Of a stretch of 64,000 nucleotides of DNA, positions 47,115 to 57,978 are shown one piece after another; within the stretch, counting starts at the first letter, position 1, and every line of letters begins with the position of its first letter. The notes beneath the pieces were generated by a model. The model saw only the letters and a list, made by a program, of their open reading frames with translations. It was not told where the DNA came from and made no database searches. This stretch comes from CAVSRC01 sp963762605 (lineage in GTDB: Bacteria > Pseudomonadota > Alphaproteobacteria > Rhizobiales > Kaistiaceae). The position numbers and the translations under genes were made by a program. The stretch is from positions 19,262-83,261 of the forward strand of contig CAVXLJ010000020.1 of assembly GCA_963762605.1 (NCBI GenBank), in the 5' to 3' direction.

Positions 47115-47888
47115 TCACCAGGTGGTCGGCTTGCCGTCGCGGAAGAAGCCGCCGGTGGATTCGCCGGGTGTCGCCGCCCAGATGACCGACGCCGCCCCCT
47201 GCGCGATGCTGCGCGGCGCCGAATGGCCGCCCAGCCGCGTGCGCACCCAGCCCGGGCAGACCGCATTGACGCGGATTTGGCGGGGCGCCAGGTCGCGGGC
47301 CAGAAGCTTGGCCAGCGCGATCATCGCTGCCTTGGACACGCGATAGGCCGAGGCCGGCCAACCGGCGTCGCGGTAGGTGCCGGCGTCAACGTCGGCGACG
47401 AACTCGTTGACCAGTGCGACCAGCTGCTCGCGGGTGAGATCGGGATCAGCGAAACGGGCGCGCAGCGCCGGCCCGTAGGCATCCAGTTCGCCCATGCCGC
47501 TCGACACCATGACGATGACACCGCCATCGTTGATCTGCGGCAGCAGGGCCTCGGTCAGGTTGAGCGCACCGAAGAAATTGACCGCCAGCGTGTCGCGGAC
47601 GACCTTGCCGTCGAAGCCGTCGAGCGAGATGGCCGCGTTATTGATCAGCCCGTCGAGCCGGCGGCCCTGCCGGCGAAGATCGTCGGCAAGCGCGGCGATA
47701 TCCTCGCCCGAGTTCACGTCGAGCCGGGCGAATGCGACGCCAAGCGCGTTGGCCGCCGCCTCGCCACCGCCGGCATCGCGCGCGGTGAGGATGACCGAGA
47801 AGCCCGCCGCCTTGAGCTGGCGACAGGCTTCCATCCCAATGCCACGATTGGCGCCGGTGACGAGAATCGTCTTGCCGGCCGCCGACAT
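47115..47888 (-). CDS. Short-chain dehydrogenase/reductase
   Basis: The 257-residue protein is a classical NADP(H)-dependent SDR: cofactor motif TGANRGIG (residues 11-18), NNAA near residue 85, catalytic Ser in VMVSSGMGEL, and YRVSK. The long loop before YxxxK and the C-terminal PGWVRTRLGGHSAPRS match carbonyl-reductase-like SDRs. Substrate unknown. It starts 2 bp after the pirin stop and is therefore co-transcribed with it. Confidence 0.9.
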   Translation of the reverse strand: MSAAGKTILVTGANRGIGMEACRQLKAAGFSVILTARDAGGGEAAANALGVAFARLDVNSGEDIAALADDLRRQGRRLDGLINNAAISLDGFDGKVVRDTLAVNFFGALNLTEALLPQINDGGVIVMVSSGMGELDAYGPALRARFADPDLTREQLVALVNEFVADVDAGTYRDAGWPASAYRVSKAAMIALAKLLARDLAPRQIRVNAVCPGWVRTRLGGHSAPRSIAQGAASVIWAATPGESTGGFFRDGKPTTW

Positions 47889-47890
47889 GG

Positions 47891-48805
47891 CTACGCCAAC
47901 TCCTTTATGAAGTTGCCCGTCTGCAGGTCACGGACGGCCTGCTGCAGCTCGGCCTGCGTGTTCATCACGATAGGCCCATACCAAGCGACTGGCTCCTTGA
48001 GCGGCTTGCCCGAGACAAGCAGGAAGCGGATGCCTTCATCGCCTGCCTGTATTGTAACCTCGTCGCCAGAGTCGAACAACACCATCGAGCGGTTGCCCAC
48101 CGTCTCGCGCACGAGCAGTTCGTTGCCCTCCGCATCGCTCTTCTCGGTCAGCACGCCGAACGGATGCGACGCATCGCGGAACGTGCCCGACCCTTCGAAG
48201 ACGTAAGCGAAGGCGTGGCGGCTGGTCTCCACCGGCAGGGTCTTCTTCTTGCCCGGCGGCACCCACACGTCGATGTAGTTGGGATCGGCGGCAACGCCCT
48301 CGACCGGCCCGGTCTTGCCCCAGAAGTTGCCGACCACGACGCGCACGACCGTACCGTCGTCGTCGACGACTTCCGGAATGTCGGCGGCATGGATGTCCTG
48401 ATAGCGCGGCCGGGTCATCTTCAGCGAGGACGGCAGGTTGGCCCATAGCTGGAAGCCGTGCATGCGGCCCCTCGGGTCGCCCTGCGGCATCTCCTGATGC
48501 ATGATGCCGCTGCCCGCCGTCATCCACTGGACGTCGCCGGCGCCGAGCTTGCCGCGATTGCCCAGGCTGTCGCCGTGTTCGACCGTGCCGGCCAGCACAT
48601 AGGTGATGGTTTCGATGCCGCGATGCGGGTGCCACGGGAAGCCGGCGAGGAAATCCTCCGGGTTGTCGTTGCGGAAATCGTCAAACAGCAGGAACGGATC
48701 GAAATCGCGCGTCTGGCCGAAGCCGAAGGCGCGATGCAGCTTGACGCCGGCGCCTTCCAGGGTGGGCTTGGCATCGACGACACGCTTGACGGGGCGAAGG
48801 GACAT
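47891..48805 (-). CDS. Pirin family protein
   Basis: Pirins are bicupin proteins with Fe(II) and, in some cases, quercetinase activity. The 304-residue product contains the cupin metal residues in GFPWHPHRGIETITYVLAG and SGIMHQEMPQGD, followed by the C-terminal cupin WVPPGKKKTLPV. It is followed by the SDR gene with 2 bp spacing. Confidence 0.92.
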   Translation of the reverse strand: MSLRPVKRVVDAKPTLEGAGVKLHRAFGFGQTRDFDPFLLFDDFRNDNPEDFLAGFPWHPHRGIETITYVLAGTVEHGDSLGNRGKLGAGDVQWMTAGSGIMHQEMPQGDPRGRMHGFQLWANLPSSLKMTRPRYQDIHAADIPEVVDDDGTVVRVVVGNFWGKTGPVEGVAADPNYIDVWVPPGKKKTLPVETSRHAFAYVFEGSGTFRDASHPFGVLTEKSDAEGNELLVRETVGNRSMVLFDSGDEVTIQAGDEGIRFLLVSGKPLKEPVAWYGPIVMNTQAELQQAVRDLQTGNFIKELA

Positions 48806-48943
48806 GGCGGTACCTCAACTGGAATGATTCAATGGTCACTATTGGTAACCATAGATGGGGCCTGCCGCGCAAGAGGCAAGCCCCGCGCCCGGCACCGGAT
48901 GCAGGTCTGGTCTGCGCCCCGCCGCGAACGCGCCGGGCACGGC

Positions 48944-49321
48944 TCAGGCCGGGCGACGGCGGCGCCACACGATGCCGCAGGCGAGGAAGAGCCCGCCGGT
49001 GAGGGCAAAGGGCGCGGCGAGCATCGCGTTCACCCACAGCGCATTGGACAGGAGCAGCAACGGCACCAGCGCGACGCCGAGGAACATCGCTCCGCCGACC
49101 AGCGGCCAGAACCAGGCGACCAGCAGAACGCCGGCCAGGAAGATGCTCGGCATGAGGTGGATGGCGAAGGCGACAAGCGCCGGCCCGAGCGGCGCGCCGG
49201 GCTGGAACACGTCCAGCGCGAACAGCGAGACGAAGGCGATGGATGCGAGGCCGGCGGCGCGCGCCAGCCAGCACAGGAGGCGCGGCATCGCTGGCGAAGC
49301 GTCACGCCGGGGCACGATCAT
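48944..49321 (-). CDS. Small multi-spanning membrane protein, hypothetical
   Basis: The 125-residue product has four predicted membrane helices (AAGLASIAFVSLFALDVF, LVAFAIHLMPSIFLAGVLLVAWFWP, LVGGAMFLGVALVPLLLL, APFALTGGLFLACGIVW). The start may be the ATG at 49321 or at 49288. It begins 3 bp after the stop of the protease gene and may be translated from the same mRNA. No function recognised. Confidence 0.7.
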   Translation of the reverse strand: MIVPRRDASPAMPRLLCWLARAAGLASIAFVSLFALDVFQPGAPLGPALVAFAIHLMPSIFLAGVLLVAWFWPLVGGAMFLGVALVPLLLLSNALWVNAMLAAPFALTGGLFLACGIVWRRRRPA

Positions 49322-49324
49322 CGC

Positions 49325-50161
49325 TCAGCGCCGCCCCTCGCCCGCAAGCGCCTTGGCCGCGGCGAGGATGGCCCTGTCGGTTTCGAGCGCCGTGGTGACG
49401 CTGCCCGCCTTCTCATTGTACGGCGCGCCGGCAAGCGCCGGGTCGCGCCACGGGCCGGTGAAAATGGTGATGGCGCGGAAGACCAGGCGTCCGTCGACCC
49501 GCGCCAGGTGCATGCCGCCGGAGGCGCCGCCGACCGCGTCGCAATCGCTGCGATAGAAGTCGGTGGCCGCGGTCGAGATCGGCACGCGCCTGACCGTGCA
49601 GCCGCGCACCACCGGCATGGCCGGGTCGATTGTCTCCATGTCGGCCGGATGGGCGGTGAGCACGATCAGCCTGTCGCCGGCACGCGGGCGCGTGGCGGCG
49701 GGCGGAAACGGCTCGGCCCCCGCGATCGGCGTCGCGAGGCGCACCACCGCCCAATCATCGTTGGAGGCGGGCCTCGGCGGCAGCGCGCCGAAGCGGGCAT
49801 TGGCCGCGTCGGTCTTGAGCGCCACCCAGCCGGCGCCCGGCGCCTGCGCCCGGAAGAAGCATTTGGTGATGCGTGTGCCGCCCTCGAAAAAGACATGGCC
49901 GGCAGTGAGCACCAGATCGTTCGACAGGAACAGCGCGCCGGAGGCGAAGTGCTCCGCCGCCCCGAAGCAGGCGACGTGGCCGGAGACCTGCCGGACGCGC
50001 GCGATCTCTTGTGGCGACAGGCCAAGCTTCGGCCCCAGCGCGACAAGCGTTCCGCGGTCGTCGGTGCCATCGATGATGTTGGCGAGGGCGGGGGCGGATT
50101 GCAGGACCACCGCCAGCGCCAGCAGCGCGCCGGCCATGATCGCGCGGGACCTTGTTTTCAT
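49325..50161 (-). CDS. Secreted trypsin-like serine protease
   Basis: The 278-residue product has a Sec signal (MKTRSRAIMAGALLALAVVLQSAPALA) and an S1 protease domain. The catalytic triad is visible as LTAGHVFF (His), SNDDWAVVRL (Asp) and DAVGGASGGM (Ser). Extra cysteines (CFGAAEH, KCFF, RGCTV, SDCDA) could form disulfides in the periplasm. The ATG at 50161 is chosen because it opens the signal peptide; the upstream frame to 50326 reads REP repeats. Confidence 0.85.
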   Translation of the reverse strand: MKTRSRAIMAGALLALAVVLQSAPALANIIDGTDDRGTLVALGPKLGLSPQEIARVRQVSGHVACFGAAEHFASGALFLSNDLVLTAGHVFFEGGTRITKCFFRAQAPGAGWVALKTDAANARFGALPPRPASNDDWAVVRLATPIAGAEPFPPAATRPRAGDRLIVLTAHPADMETIDPAMPVVRGCTVRRVPISTAATDFYRSDCDAVGGASGGMHLARVDGRLVFRAITIFTGPWRDPALAGAPYNEKAGSVTTALETDRAILAAAKALAGEGRR

Positions 50162-50238
50162 GCGACGACCACTCCGAAGCGCGACAGGCCGCAAGTCACG
50201 CGCCACCATGCCGGCTTTGCGTGTTGAGACTCCGTCCC

Positions 50239-50272
50239 CGGGTCCCCGCTCGGGGGCGGGGACGAACGGAGA
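50239..50272. repeat. REP palindrome, copy A
   Basis: GTCCCCGC (50243-50250) and GCGGGGAC (50257-50264) form a perfect stem, followed by GAACGGAG. It belongs to the same family as copies B and C. Confidence 0.6.
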
Positions 50273-50317
50273 ATGGAGCTTGCACTTCCGCGCCACGTGG
50301 TCCCAATCCCTGCCCCA

Positions 50318-50352
50318 CCCGTTCATCCCCGCGAAAGCGGGGACCCAGGGAC
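50318..50352. repeat. REP palindrome, copy B (inverted)
   Basis: The stem TCCCCGC-GAAA-GCGGGGA (50326-50343), flanked by GTTCA and CCCAG, is an inverted copy of the same consensus CTGGGT-stem-GAACGG. The nuclease gene ends inside it, with its last codons GSPLSRG and stop encoded by the repeat. Confidence 0.65.
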
Positions 50353-50646
50353 GGAATCGGCCAAACCCAGTTCCGGTGCAAGGTCACGCCAAGCGGGATT
50401 CGCCCGTTCGATGAGCTGCAACTTCCATTTCCGGTTCCATTTCTTCATCTGGCGCTCGCGCAACAAAGCGCTCTCCCGCGTCTCATGCGCTTCGAACCAA
50501 ACAAGCGTCTTGACGCCGTAGGTGCGCGTGAAGCCTGGCACGACGCCTTCCCGATGCTCCCAGATGCGTCGGACCAGATCGTCAGTTGAGCCGATGTAGA
50601 GCGTCCCGTTCTTTCCACTGGCCAGCATGTAGACCCAAAAGGTCAT
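50323..50646 (-). CDS. GIY-YIG nuclease domain protein (YhbQ/UPF0213 type)
   Basis: The 107-residue protein is a single GIY-YIG domain: WVYMLASGKNGTLYIGSTDDLVRRIWEHREG carries the motif and the catalytic Arg, and ESALLRERQMKKWNRKWKLQLIE carries the metal-binding Glu. It starts at ATG 50646; a TTG at 50658 is also open. REP palindromes lie on both sides in inverted orientation, and its C-terminus reads into one of them. Such nucleases process DNA in repair or mobile elements; its role here is not known. Confidence 0.85.
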   Translation of the reverse strand: MTFWVYMLASGKNGTLYIGSTDDLVRRIWEHREGVVPGFTRTYGVKTLVWFEAHETRESALLRERQMKKWNRKWKLQLIERANPAWRDLAPELGLADSVPGSPLSRG

Positions 50647-50664
50647 CGTTTGTTGCAAGTCTCG

Positions 50665-50697
50665 CCTGGGTTCCCGCCTTCGCGGGAACGAACGGAG
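50665..50697. repeat. REP palindrome, copy C
   Basis: GTTCCCGC-CTTC-GCGGGAAC (50670-50689), preceded by CTGG and followed by GAACGGAG, lies just upstream of the GIY-YIG gene and downstream of the DUF2277 stop. Confidence 0.65.
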
Positions 50698-50704
50698 TGT
50701 GGGA

Positions 50705-50971
50705 CTAACTGTAGCGCTGGGCGGCGCGCGCCTTGGCCTTGGCGGCTTCGACCTCGCGGTTGCGCGGCGGGGCGTTGATCACGAGGTCCTCCAGCAGGTG
50801 GTGGGCGATGTGCGCTACCTCGTCGACGGCGCGGTTGAAGACAGCCTCGTTGGCCTTCGACGGATGCGTGAAGCCGCTGATCTTGCGCACGAACTGGAGC
50901 GCCGAGGCGCGCACCTCGTCGTCGGTTGCCGGCGGCTCGAAATTGGCAAGGGTGCGGATATTGCGGCACAT
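50705..50971 (-). CDS. DUF2277 domain-containing protein
   Basis: The 88-residue product matches DUF2277 throughout: MCRNIRTLANFEPPATDDEVRASALQFVRKISGF, KANEAVFNRAVDEVAHIAHHLLEDLV, and INAPPRNREVEAAKAKARAAQRY. The family's function is unknown. It is 63 bp after metH, so it may be the last gene of the methionine operon. Confidence 0.9.
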   Translation of the reverse strand: MCRNIRTLANFEPPATDDEVRASALQFVRKISGFTHPSKANEAVFNRAVDEVAHIAHHLLEDLVINAPPRNREVEAAKAKARAAQRYS

Positions 50972-51034
50972 GGGCGGTGCTCCTTCCCGGGGCCGCGATC
51001 ATAGCGAGCCGGCGGTGAGCAAGTCCACGGCGGC

Positions 51035-53706
<2,672 letters not shown>

Positions 53707-53710
<4 letters not shown>

Positions 53711-54774
53711 GAGGCCAACTCGAAAGGTTCGAGGCCGGACAGGCGCATGGCCGCCGGCGGATGGGGAAGGACGCGCGGCGGAACGCCCTCGACCGCGGCA
53801 GCGATGGCGCGGATGTGCTCCGGCGTGGTGCCGCAGCAGCCGCCGACGACATTGACGAAGCCGGCACGGGCGAATTCGCCGAGCATGGCGCTCATCGCCG
53901 CGGGGCTCTCGTCGTATTCGCCGAACTCGTTGGGGAGCCCGGCATTGGGATAAGCACAGGTGAGCGCATCGGCGACGCGCGCGATCTCGGCGATGTGGGC
54001 GCGCATCTCGCGCGCGCCGAGCGCGCAGTTGAGACCGATGGTGAGCGGACGGCCGTGGCGCACCGAATACCAGAAGGCGGTCGGCGTCTGGCCGGAGAGC
54101 GTGCGTCCCGACAGGTCGGTGATGGTGCCCGAGATCATGATCGGCAGCCGCCTGCCGGTCTCGGCGGCGAGCTGTTCGACGGCGACGATCCCCGCCTTGA
54201 CGTTGAGGGTATCGAAGACGGTCTCGAACAGGATGAGATCGGCGCCGCCTTCGGCGAGCCCCCGCGCCGCTTCGCCGTAGGCCGCGACCAGATCGTCGAA
54301 GGTGATGTTGCGGAAGCCGGGATTGTTGACGTCCGGCGAGATCGAGGCCGAGCGATTGGTCGGCCCGATGGCACCGGCGACGAAGCGCGGCCTGTCCGGC
54401 GTCTCCGCCGTCATCGCGTCCGCGGCCTCGCGTGCCAGCCGGGCGCCTTCGCGGTTCATCTCGAAGGCCAGATCCCCCATGCCGTAGTCGGCCTGCGCCA
54501 CGCGCGTCGACGAGAAGGTGTTGGTCTCGACGATGTCGGCGCCGGCGCGCAGATAGTCGCGGTGGATGTCGCGGATGATGTCGGGCTGCGTCAGCACCAA
54601 CAAGTCGTTGTTGCCGCGCAGATCCTTCGGCCAGTCCTTGAAGCGCTCGCCGCGGAACTGGGCTTCGGTGAACCGGTGCGCCTGGATCATCGTCCCCATG
54701 GCGCCGTCGAGCACCAGGATGCGCTTGGCCGCTTCGGCGCGGAACTTGGCTTCGATGTCGGGCGGGGCGGACAT
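53707..54774 (-). CDS. Homocysteine S-methyltransferase domain protein (split MetH)
   Basis: The 355-residue protein matches the N-terminal homocysteine-binding domain of MetH: VLDGAMGTMIQAHRF, IVETNTFSSTRVAQADYG, FVAGAIGPTNRSASISPDVNN, IGLNCALGA and the zinc pair VVGGCCGTTPEHI. It supplies the zinc-bound homocysteine while the next gene supplies folate, cobalamin and reactivation domains. The ATG at 54774 has GGAG 8 nt upstream, 5 nt after the vapC stop; a GTG at 54789 is less likely. Overlap with metH is the typical ATGA. Confidence 0.93.
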
Positions 54775-54779
54775 GATAC

Positions 54780-55202
54780 TCACTCCCACGGATTGACGAG
54801 CGCGACGCCGGTATCGGCGAAATCGCGCGTGTTGCGTGTGACCAGCGTCAGGTCGTGGACCATGGCGGTGGCGGCGATGAGCGCATCAACCGCGGGCCGC
54901 GGCCTGTCGCTGGCGAGTTCGCCCCACAGCCGCGCGGTCGGCAGATCGACAGGCAGAATGCGCGGACCGTAGTCGGCCTCGATCGACGCAATCCATGCGT
55001 CCAGCCGGTCGGCATGGTCGACATCCGTCCGCCGCCTGAGCACCGCTCCCCTGCGCAGTTCACCGACGGTCAACGCGCTGATGAACGTGTCCTTGTTGCT
55101 GATCCCGCGAACGAACGCGAGCACGCGCAGGTCGGGCTGTCGGCGGTTCACTTCCGACAGCACGTTGGTGTCGAAGAGGTAGCCGATATCACTCAAGGTC
55201 AA
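54780..55202 (-). CDS. VapC-type PIN-domain toxin
   Basis: The 140-residue protein has the PIN acidic cluster: YLFDTNVLSEVNR, LTVGELRRG, PAVDALIAATAM, and LVTRNTRDF. PIN toxins cleave RNA, often initiator tRNA or rRNA. The start is TTG at 55202 (overlapping the antitoxin by 14 nt) or TTG at 55196. It lies downstream of a Phd-like antitoxin and upstream of the split metH, with only 5 nt to the next start. Confidence 0.85.
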   Translation of the reverse strand: MTLSDIGYLFDTNVLSEVNRRQPDLRVLAFVRGISNKDTFISALTVGELRRGAVLRRRTDVDHADRLDAWIASIEADYGPRILPVDLPTARLWGELASDRPRPAVDALIAATAMVHDLTLVTRNTRDFADTGVALVNPWE

Positions 55203-55455
55203 TCTCGCGTCCCGTGTCGCTCTTGTCGCGCTCGAGGTCGACGCCTTCCAGAATCGGGCCGCTACTCAGCAGGAAGTCGACAAAGCTCTTCTTCGGCTTC
55301 GCCTTGCCGTTGCTGAGCGCCTCGTATTCGGCCGTCGAAAGCACCACGGCGCGCGGCCTGCCGTGCTTGGTGATGGTCTGCGGCCCCTCGCTCTGGGCGC
55401 GCTCGATCACCTCGCTGAAATGCGTCTTGGCCTGCTGCACCTGCCAGGTTGTCAT
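55189..55455 (-). CDS. Phd/YefM-type antitoxin
   Basis: The 88-residue protein shows the Phd/YefM N-terminal DNA-binding domain (WQVQQAKTHFSEVIERAQSEGPQTITKHGRPRAVVLSTAEYEAL) and a C-terminal tail (FLLSSGPILEGVDLERDKSDTGREIDL) that should wrap the PIN toxin. GGAG precedes the ATG at 55455 by 8 nt. Two operator-like palindromes lie immediately upstream. Confidence 0.88.
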   Translation of the reverse strand: MTTWQVQQAKTHFSEVIERAQSEGPQTITKHGRPRAVVLSTAEYEALSNGKAKPKKSFVDFLLSSGPILEGVDLERDKSDTGREIDLE

Positions 55456-55470
55456 GGCACATCTCCAATT

Positions 55471-55507
55471 CTGGTCAGACTGACCATAATATAGGTCGTT
55501 CTGACCA
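55471..55507 (-). promoter_or_regulatory. Paired operator palindromes and -10 of phd-vapC
   Basis: TGGTCAGACTGACCA (55472-55486) is a perfect palindrome. A related imperfect one, AGGTCGTTCTGACCA, lies at 55493-55507, its centre 21 bp away (two helical turns). Between them the minus strand reads TATATTATG, a likely -10 region. This layout suits cooperative binding of Phd. Confidence 0.6.
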
Positions 55508-55528
55508 GAATATCCATCTGCGGAGTCG

Positions 55529-56440
55529 TCATGCCGCCGCCTCCGCCGGCGTCGGTTTGGGCGGCCTGATGCCGAGCAGGTGGCAGATGGCATAGACCAG
55601 GTCGGCGCGGTTCATGGTGTAGAAGTGGAAATCGGAGACGCCGCGCTCGACCAGATCGAGCACCTGCTCGGAAGCCACCGCTGCCGCGATCAGCTGGCGG
55701 GTGCCGGGATCGTCTTCAAGGCCGGCGAAACGCTCCGCCAGCCAGGCCGGCACGCTTGCCCCGGCCTTGACGGCGAAGCGCGCCGTCTGGGTGAAGTTGG
55801 TGACCGGCACGATGCCCGGCACCAGCGGGATGTCGATATGCGCCGCCGCCAGGCGGTCGCGGAAGGCATCGAACAGATCGTTGTCGAAGAAGAACTGGGT
55901 AATCGCCCGGTCGGCGCCGGCATCGACCTTGCGCTTGAGATTGTCGAGTTCGGTGCGCCAGTCGGCGCTCTCCGGATGGCGCTCGACATAGGCCGACACC
56001 GACACTTCCAGCGCCGGATGGCGGCGTTTGATCGCCTCCACCAGATCGCCGGCATGGCCATAGCCGCCCGGAGTGGGGACGTAGGGCGTGCCGAGCCCGC
56101 CTTCGGGATCGCCGCGCAGCGCCACGATGTGGCTCACCCCGATCTCCGCGTAGCGGTCGACAACCGCGTCGAGGTCCTCTTGCGTCGCGCCGACGCAGGT
56201 GAGATGTGCCGCCGGGTGCAGATGGGTCTCGGTGAGAATGCGCTTGAGCGTCGCGTGGGTGCGCTCGCGGGTCGAGCCGCCGGCACCATAGGTCACCGAG
56301 ACGAAATGGGGTTCAAGCGGCGCCAGCCGGCCTATGGAGTTCCACAGCGTGGTCTCCATCTGCTCGGTCTTCGGCGGGAAGAACTCGAACGAGACGTTGA
56401 GCCCGGTCTCGCCCTGGGCGTTGTGCTTGATCTGGGTCAT
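55529..56440 (-). CDS. metF: Methylenetetrahydrofolate reductase
   Basis: MetF makes 5-methyl-THF for methionine synthase. The 303-residue protein shows VSFEFFPPKTEQMETTLW, the conserved FVSVTYGAGGSTRERT, THLTC-like AHLTCVGATQ, HIVALRGDP, and the late TQFFFDN. The ATG at 56440 overlaps the stop of the upstream regulator-methyltransferase gene by one base (TGATG). The toxin-antitoxin module begins about 75 bp after its stop. Confidence 0.95.
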   Translation of the reverse strand: MTQIKHNAQGETGLNVSFEFFPPKTEQMETTLWNSIGRLAPLEPHFVSVTYGAGGSTRERTHATLKRILTETHLHPAAHLTCVGATQEDLDAVVDRYAEIGVSHIVALRGDPEGGLGTPYVPTPGGYGHAGDLVEAIKRRHPALEVSVSAYVERHPESADWRTELDNLKRKVDAGADRAITQFFFDNDLFDAFRDRLAAAHIDIPLVPGIVPVTNFTQTARFAVKAGASVPAWLAERFAGLEDDPGTRQLIAAAVASEQVLDLVERGVSDFHFYTMNRADLVYAICHLLGIRPPKPTPAEAAA

Positions 56441-57450
56441 CACGCCACCTCGCGGCTGGCGGCCGGTTCTTCGGCCATCGCCACGCGCCGGTCGCGGGCA
56501 AGCAGCAGTGTCACCGTCAACCTGGCCGCGGCATCGTCGCTGGTGGCGAGCTTGCTGGCCGTCACCAGCGACAGGTCGGCTGCCTCGATCCATTGGCGCA
56601 TGGCCGACGGCGCAAAGCCGAGGCGGCGATGGGCGTGGCGCTCGCGCAGGAATTCCAGATCGTGCGACGCGAAATCAACGATCAGCAGCCGGCCACCGGG
56701 CCTGAGCACGCGCGCGGCCTCCGCGATCGCCCGCTCCGGATCGTTGAGAAAGTGCAGCACCTGGTGAACCGTCACCAGATCGAAGCTGTCGCGCTGAAAC
56801 GGCAGGTGCTGGATATCGCCGAGCCGCACCTGGGCTTTTCCAATGCCGGCGCGGTCGAGATTGGCACGCGCGACGGCCAGCATGTCGGCTGACGCATCGA
56901 TGCCGACGGAACGGTTGTAGAGCGGCGCAAACAGCTCCAGCATCCGGCCGGTGCCGGTGCCAAGATCGAGCATGCTCTCGAACGGGCGGGCGCCGACCGC
57001 CGCCAGCATCGCCGCCTCGACCGCCGCCTCGGCAACGTGCAGCGCACGGATCGTGTCCCATTCGCCGGCATGGTCGGCGAAATAACGCCGCGCCGCCTCC
57101 GCATGCTCGTGCTTGACCGCCGCCAGAAACTCGCGATCACGCGCCAGCACCGGGTCACCGGCATCGATGAGCCCCAACAGATCGCCGGCGAAGCGCCGCG
57201 CCGGCCCCTGATCGGTCAGCCGATAGAAGACCCACGCTCCTTCCGGGTGACGATCGATCAGGCCAGCCTCTGCCAGGAGCTTGAGGTGGCGCGAAATGCG
57301 CGGCTGCGACTGGCCGAGAATGGCGGTCAGGTCCTTCACCGTCAATTCGGCCTGGCCGAGCAGCGCCAGGATGCGCAGGCGGGTGCTTTCGCCAGCGGCT
57401 TTCAGAGCGGTAATGGCGGTATCGACGGCAAGCGGAGCCGGTTTGGACAT
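56440..57450 (-). CDS. ArsR-type regulator fused to SAM-dependent methyltransferase
   Basis: The 336-residue protein joins an N-terminal winged HTH (ALKAAGESTRLRILALLGQAELTVKDLTAILGQSQPRISRHLKLLAEAGLI, residues about 13-62) to a class I methyltransferase domain (SMLDLGTGTGRMLELFAPLYNRSVGIDAS near residue 160, and later LVTVHQVLHFL). Such fusions head SAM-cycle operons in alphaproteobacteria and probably sense SAM or SAH. It is the first gene of the metF-metH operon, with an inverted-repeat operator candidate just upstream. Confidence 0.92.
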   Translation of the reverse strand: MSKPAPLAVDTAITALKAAGESTRLRILALLGQAELTVKDLTAILGQSQPRISRHLKLLAEAGLIDRHPEGAWVFYRLTDQGPARRFAGDLLGLIDAGDPVLARDREFLAAVKHEHAEAARRYFADHAGEWDTIRALHVAEAAVEAAMLAAVGARPFESMLDLGTGTGRMLELFAPLYNRSVGIDASADMLAVARANLDRAGIGKAQVRLGDIQHLPFQRDSFDLVTVHQVLHFLNDPERAIAEAARVLRPGGRLLIVDFASHDLEFLRERHAHRRLGFAPSAMRQWIEAADLSLVTASKLATSDDAAARLTVTLLLARDRRVAMAEEPAASREVA

Positions 57451-57474
57451 GGGCGCGGTCCTTTCGCGCTAGAC

Positions 57475-57490
57475 ATAAAGATATCCTTAT
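57475..57490 (-). promoter_or_regulatory. Candidate ArsR-type operator upstream of metF operon
   Basis: ATAAAGATATCCTTAT is a 16-bp inverted repeat with one mismatch, 25 bp upstream of the regulator start. ArsR-family regulators bind such palindromes, so autoregulation is plausible. Confidence 0.5.
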
Positions 57491-57610
57491 ACGTTAAATG
57501 AGCCGCGTGCAATGGGCCGGGAGCAAGACGGCGAACCGGCGGCCGCAGCCATTGACAATTTTGGCAATCCATCAACCAATGAGTGAGACAGCGAAGCTGA
57601 AACCGGTGAA

Positions 57611-57925
57611 ATGACAAGGACATCGCTTCCCGCCGTCTTCGGCGCCCTCTCCGACCCCACCCGCCTGGCCATCGTCGAGCGCCTGCTCATCGAAGGCGAA
57701 CGCTCCGCCGGCGAGATCGCCGCACCCTTCCCCATGTCCAAGCCGGCGATCTCAAAGCACTTGCGCGTGCTGGAGAATGCCGGGCTGATCGAGCGGCGGA
57801 TCGAACGGCAGTGGCGGATGGTGCGCGTGCGTATCGAGACGATTCGGGCCGTCGATCGCTGGGTCGCGCACCACCGCGTCTTCTGGGCGCCGCCGATCGA
57901 CGGCGACGACAGCGCCGGTCGGTGA
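57611..57925 (+). CDS. ArsR family transcriptional regulator
   Basis: The 104-residue winged-HTH protein has FGALSDPTRLAIVERLLIEGERSAGEIAAPFPMSKPAISKHLRVLENAGLIERR. No clear metal-binding cysteines (CxC) are present, so metal sensing is unlikely. It lies upstream of the attenuator and DAHP synthase on the same strand. The Trp-rich C-terminus resembles regulators paired with START/AHSA1-type proteins, but none is nearby. Confidence 0.88.
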   Translation: MTRTSLPAVFGALSDPTRLAIVERLLIEGERSAGEIAAPFPMSKPAISKHLRVLENAGLIERRIERQWRMVRVRIETIRAVDRWVAHHRVFWAPPIDGDDSAGR

Positions 57926-57978
57926 CGCGGGCGAACAAGCCGCGTGACATGGACGCGGTTCTCGCCTATGAGGAAATC

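Noticed and set aside
57451..57610. SAM riboswitch upstream of the methionine operon
   Set aside because: The leader is only a few tens of bases and lacks a SAM-II-like conserved core; a palindromic operator explains the site better.
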